The notes under the pieces: model-generated
The model's database searches: none
Seen by the model: only the letters and a program-made list of their open reading frames with translations
Told to the model about the DNA's origin: nothing
Assembly: GCF_020520425.1 (NCBI RefSeq)
Contig: NC_079487.1
Location: forward strand, 6,805,501-6,869,500
DNA: 64,000 nt
From: Spinacia oleracea
Taxonomy: Eukaryota; Streptophyta; Magnoliopsida; Caryophyllales; Amaranthaceae
Direction: 5' to 3'
Shown: positions 61,436 to 64,000 of the stretch, piece after piece
How the letters are laid out: each line of letters begins with the position of its first letter
Position numbering within the stretch: position 1 is the stretch's first letter
Position numbers and translations under genes: made by a program

Positions 61436-62200
61436 TGAAGGAAATAATGCCCTTGGTCCAATTATGCATTCAATGCTAAGTCTAATAAATGCGGTTCAGT
61501 ACTAATTAATTATGCAAGTTAAAAATTCAGTGAGATCAAGTTGAGCTGAATGCCTAACCAGAGGCCGCTTCAGTTCGAGTGAAATTAATAATATTAATCC
61601 ACAGCTTATTCTTGACTGAACCCGTAGGGTCACACAAATCATACGTGAATGGATCAAGTATTTAAATGAATTAAATACTCCATTTATGAATATTCGGAAT
61701 CGACGGATCTCGGTTCCAGTGGGAGCTGAAATCGTTAAAAGGAAAATTATGAATACTCCGGAAACGATGATATTGCCGGAAACAGAAATATGGATCGTAA
61801 CGGAAATATAAATATTATCCAAGTCATAGATGTTGCCGGAAACGGAAACATGATACGTATCGGAAAATATTATTGGAAACGGAAATATTGCCGGAAACGG
61901 AAATATTGCCGGAATCGGAAATATTATCGGAATCGGAAATAAATTCCGGAATCGGAAATACTAAATATTTGTTTGAAACGGAAATAAATTCCGGAATCGT
62001 AAATATTAAATATTGTTCGAATCGGAAATGAATTCCGGAATCGGAAAACGAATCGGAAGCACGACGTACAAAATAATCATCGGACGAGCTTGCTAGACGC
62101 AAGGCCCAGCATTTAAATTCGCGGACCGTCTCCTTCCTTTCCCATTTCCACCATTTTCGCTCAAACTTCTTCACTTCTCTCTACTGATTTTTGCTCGTTT
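61436..62200 (+). mobile_element. LTR of a retroelement, with ggaaa-rich repeat tract (right edge uncertain)
   Basis: Starts TGAAGGAAATAATGCCC directly at the break in the LINE. A tract from about 61,740 to 62,050 is made of variants of cggaaatattgccggaaac and cggaatcggaaat. I recall this as a common LTR type in Amaranthaceae genomes. The TG start fits an LTR. The CA end and a primer site were not identified, so the right border is a guess. Confidence 0.5.
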
Positions 62201-62754
62201 TCTTCACTTTCCTTCACGAATTCTACTCCAAATTACTTCCCAATCTTCCCAATGTAAGTAATTTTCAATAATTTTGAGCTTTTTTTGTCAATTTCAGTAT
62301 TTTTGTCAAGTATTTTTGTGCATGAAATTGATTTGGGGGTTTTTGATTTTGTGCCCCTTTCCTTCAATTAGATAGTTGGAAATGTTCCACATAACATGTT
62401 AATTAGTTTGTGCATGTTAATTTTTGCAAGTATGTTGATTTTTGTTGAATTTGGGCATTTTCATGCTAGCCCCCAAGTATACCTACGAATCTAGTATTTT
62501 CTTATAATGTAGGTGTTCTTGGTATATTGCTTGCGTTCCTCATAATTCATGAATGACAAATTATGGGAGAATTTTGATTTTGCTGGAGTTAATTTTTACT
62601 TAGGGAATTTTGCTAAGTATGAACTTAGTATCATGTTTTTAGGGAACAAAAATTGTATGACTCCATTTCATGAGTGAAATGCACTCTTTTTAGGGATCGG
62701 TATGAGTGCCGATTTTGTCAAAGGTATAATGCCTTGTTGTATTGTTGATCAGCA
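62201..62754 (+). other. Leader upstream of the PMD frame
   Basis: T-rich DNA with a donor-like caatgtaagtaatt near 62,250 and the phrase ctagcccccaagtatacct at 62,466. Likely untranslated leader of the PMD-containing unit. No open frame. Confidence 0.4.
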
Positions 62755-64000
62755 TGTCTGACGAGTCGTTACCCCCTCCTGGTGGCCACGAGGTGCGTGG
62801 CATGACGCGTTAGTCGACTGGCCCGGGTCCCCTATGGGTGGGCCCTGAGCTTTACGATGGTCGTGATCTGCACTACGACCTAGAGCACCATGTGACTTCC
62901 CGTCTTCACGCGAGGAGAGAGACTACGGTTCGCGGCTATGGGGCCGCGACGAGTGAGACCGTTTTTAGCTATCTGAGCTCGGACGCCCAGGCTTTGGTGA
63001 GCGCGAGCTCACTGTTCCCGGTGGTTGAGACCTTCTGGGAGATACTGCGGCTCAACATCTCCCTATCCTTTCTGCGGTCGTTCATGAGGTGGTGGTGGGA
63101 TACCACCAACACCTTCCATTTTCCTTGGGGCGAGATGACGATCACTCCTGAGGACTACACAGCTTTGACGGGTTTGACCTTTACAGGGAACCCCGTTCGT
63201 CTGAGGTCGGACGGCCCATCGCCGACTGTTGCTGAGGGTACCAGGCTCCTGGGCTCGTGGATGGGTAGTAGGTTACCTTCGTACCAGCCCCGTGGGATAC
63301 CTTCGCTGACCTGATGTGGGCTTTGGAGCACGGGGTAGAGGAGTCGCCTTCGAGACAGGCTCGGCTGTTCTACCTCCATTTTATTACTTCCACTTTTCTA
63401 TCGGGTCCGACTGACACCTTTGACCCGAGGTGGATAGGCATGGTGGAGGACGTGTCTACACTGGGTGACTATCGCTGGGGCGATTTGGGCTATGCGACGC
63501 TTGTCGGCCAGATGAGTTTGTCGGTGCGCGTCTCGGACCCGAGTATACGTCACTTTGTGATTACATTAGCGGGAGTGCCGCGTTTGATCGAGGTATGTGC
63601 CTAGACTTTCTTTTGTTTTTCTCGCTTTTACCCGGCCTCTTTTTTTTAACGTTTTATTATCCTTTTCTTTTTGCAGCTGTGGGCCTTTGAGCACTTACCC
63701 TGGCTGGCTCCCCGAAAGGGGCAGAGGCCTTTGGAGTTCCCTGCCGGTCGCCATTGGGGTTGGAGGAAGAAGCTGACAGTGCGTCCACCGCCCGATACCG
63801 TGTGGGATCTTATCAGGGACGGGAACCCCGAGCATGTACAGAATCTTATCCTTTATCTCGTATTTTGTCATTCTTTTCATGTGTGAGATCTGACTGCGTT
63901 TTGTACGAAAACAGGTGGTTTGGACCCCATGGCTCCCTTTTAGGGGTACCCATGCTTCGGTCAGGGAGAGTTATGCCCTGAGCCAGATGCGGGTCTTGTT
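62755..64000 (+). pseudogene. Plant mobile domain (PMD) protein, broken, 3' end outside window
   Basis: ATG at 62,755 gives MSDESLPPPGGHEVRGMTR, then TAG at 62,812-62,814 where CAG (Gln) is likely, then STGPGPLWVGPELYDGRDLH. The domain follows: FWEILRLNISLSFLRSFMRW WWDTTNTFHFPWGEMTITPE DYTALTGLTFTGNPV, the F.WGEMT.T.ED...LTGL pattern of MAIN/MAIL1-like PMD proteins. Near 63,271 a one-base loss shifts the frame to VTFVPAPWDTFADLMWALEH. Exon 1 ends 63,592; exon 2 is 63,677-63,834 (LWAFEHLPWLAPRKG); exon 3 starts 63,915 (VVWTPWLPFRGTHASVRESY). PMDs are found both in host silencing proteins and in retroelements and MULEs. The LTR just upstream suggests an element-borne copy. Not functional as read. 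Confidence 0.8.

Overview
The window looks like nuclear DNA of a flowering plant (dicot). It has three intron-bearing or plant-specific host genes and a very dense, nested transposable-element (TE) landscape. The LTR families and the cggaaatatt-type LTR at the right end remind me of Amaranthaceae/Caryophyllales genomes (spinach, beet, quinoa). That is an inference from memory, not a search result.

Left part (1-29,285) is one large nest of elements. The oldest recognisable layer is a hAT transposon whose transposase pseudogene is spread over 11,984-19,416 and whose 3' terminal inverted repeat ends at 29,285. Three later elements sit in it. (i) A minus-strand Ogre/Tat-like Ty3/Gypsy retrotransposon covers 1-11,983: LTR 6,991-11,983, primer site of tRNA-Arg type, and about 7 kb of non-coding internal leader. 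Its LTR is itself split by a CACTA element (8,107-11,611, TSD gcc). (ii) A second CACTA element (13,064-18,302, TSD aat) lies inside the transposase reading frame and carries a broken copy of a B3-domain gene. (iii) A concatemer of a short non-coding LTR element covers 19,607-29,019, with four ~2.15-kb LTRs alternating with three 263-bp internal domains and a single flanking TSD (atcat).

Middle (29,286-38,280) holds a probable solo LTR in an AT microsatellite, a third CACTA element (30,402-36,367, TSD ctt) with a decayed En/Spm accessory gene and an internal ~160-bp repeat family, a MITE, and a Helitron-type 3' end.

Gene island (38,281-59,814) carries a seven-exon anthranilate synthase beta (glutaminase) gene on the plus strand (38,443-47,478), a RALF peptide-hormone gene on the minus strand (54,942-55,322) and a two-exon class A5 heat-shock factor gene on the minus strand (57,094-59,814). 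Introns and intergenic DNA hold Stowaway, Harbinger-like and hAT MITEs, tRNA-derived SINEs and an old tandem repeat broken by insertions.

Right end (60,060-64,000) has a Stowaway MITE, a LINE 3' fragment with a zinc-binding reverse-transcriptase tail, an LTR rich in ggaaa repeats inserted into that LINE, and the 5' part of a plant-mobile-domain (PMD) pseudogene that runs off the window.

The three host genes are unrelated in function (tryptophan biosynthesis, peptide signalling, stress transcription) and do not form a cluster. All TE-encoded frames examined carry stops or frameshifts. I saw no tRNA, rRNA or CRISPR features and no bacterial genes.
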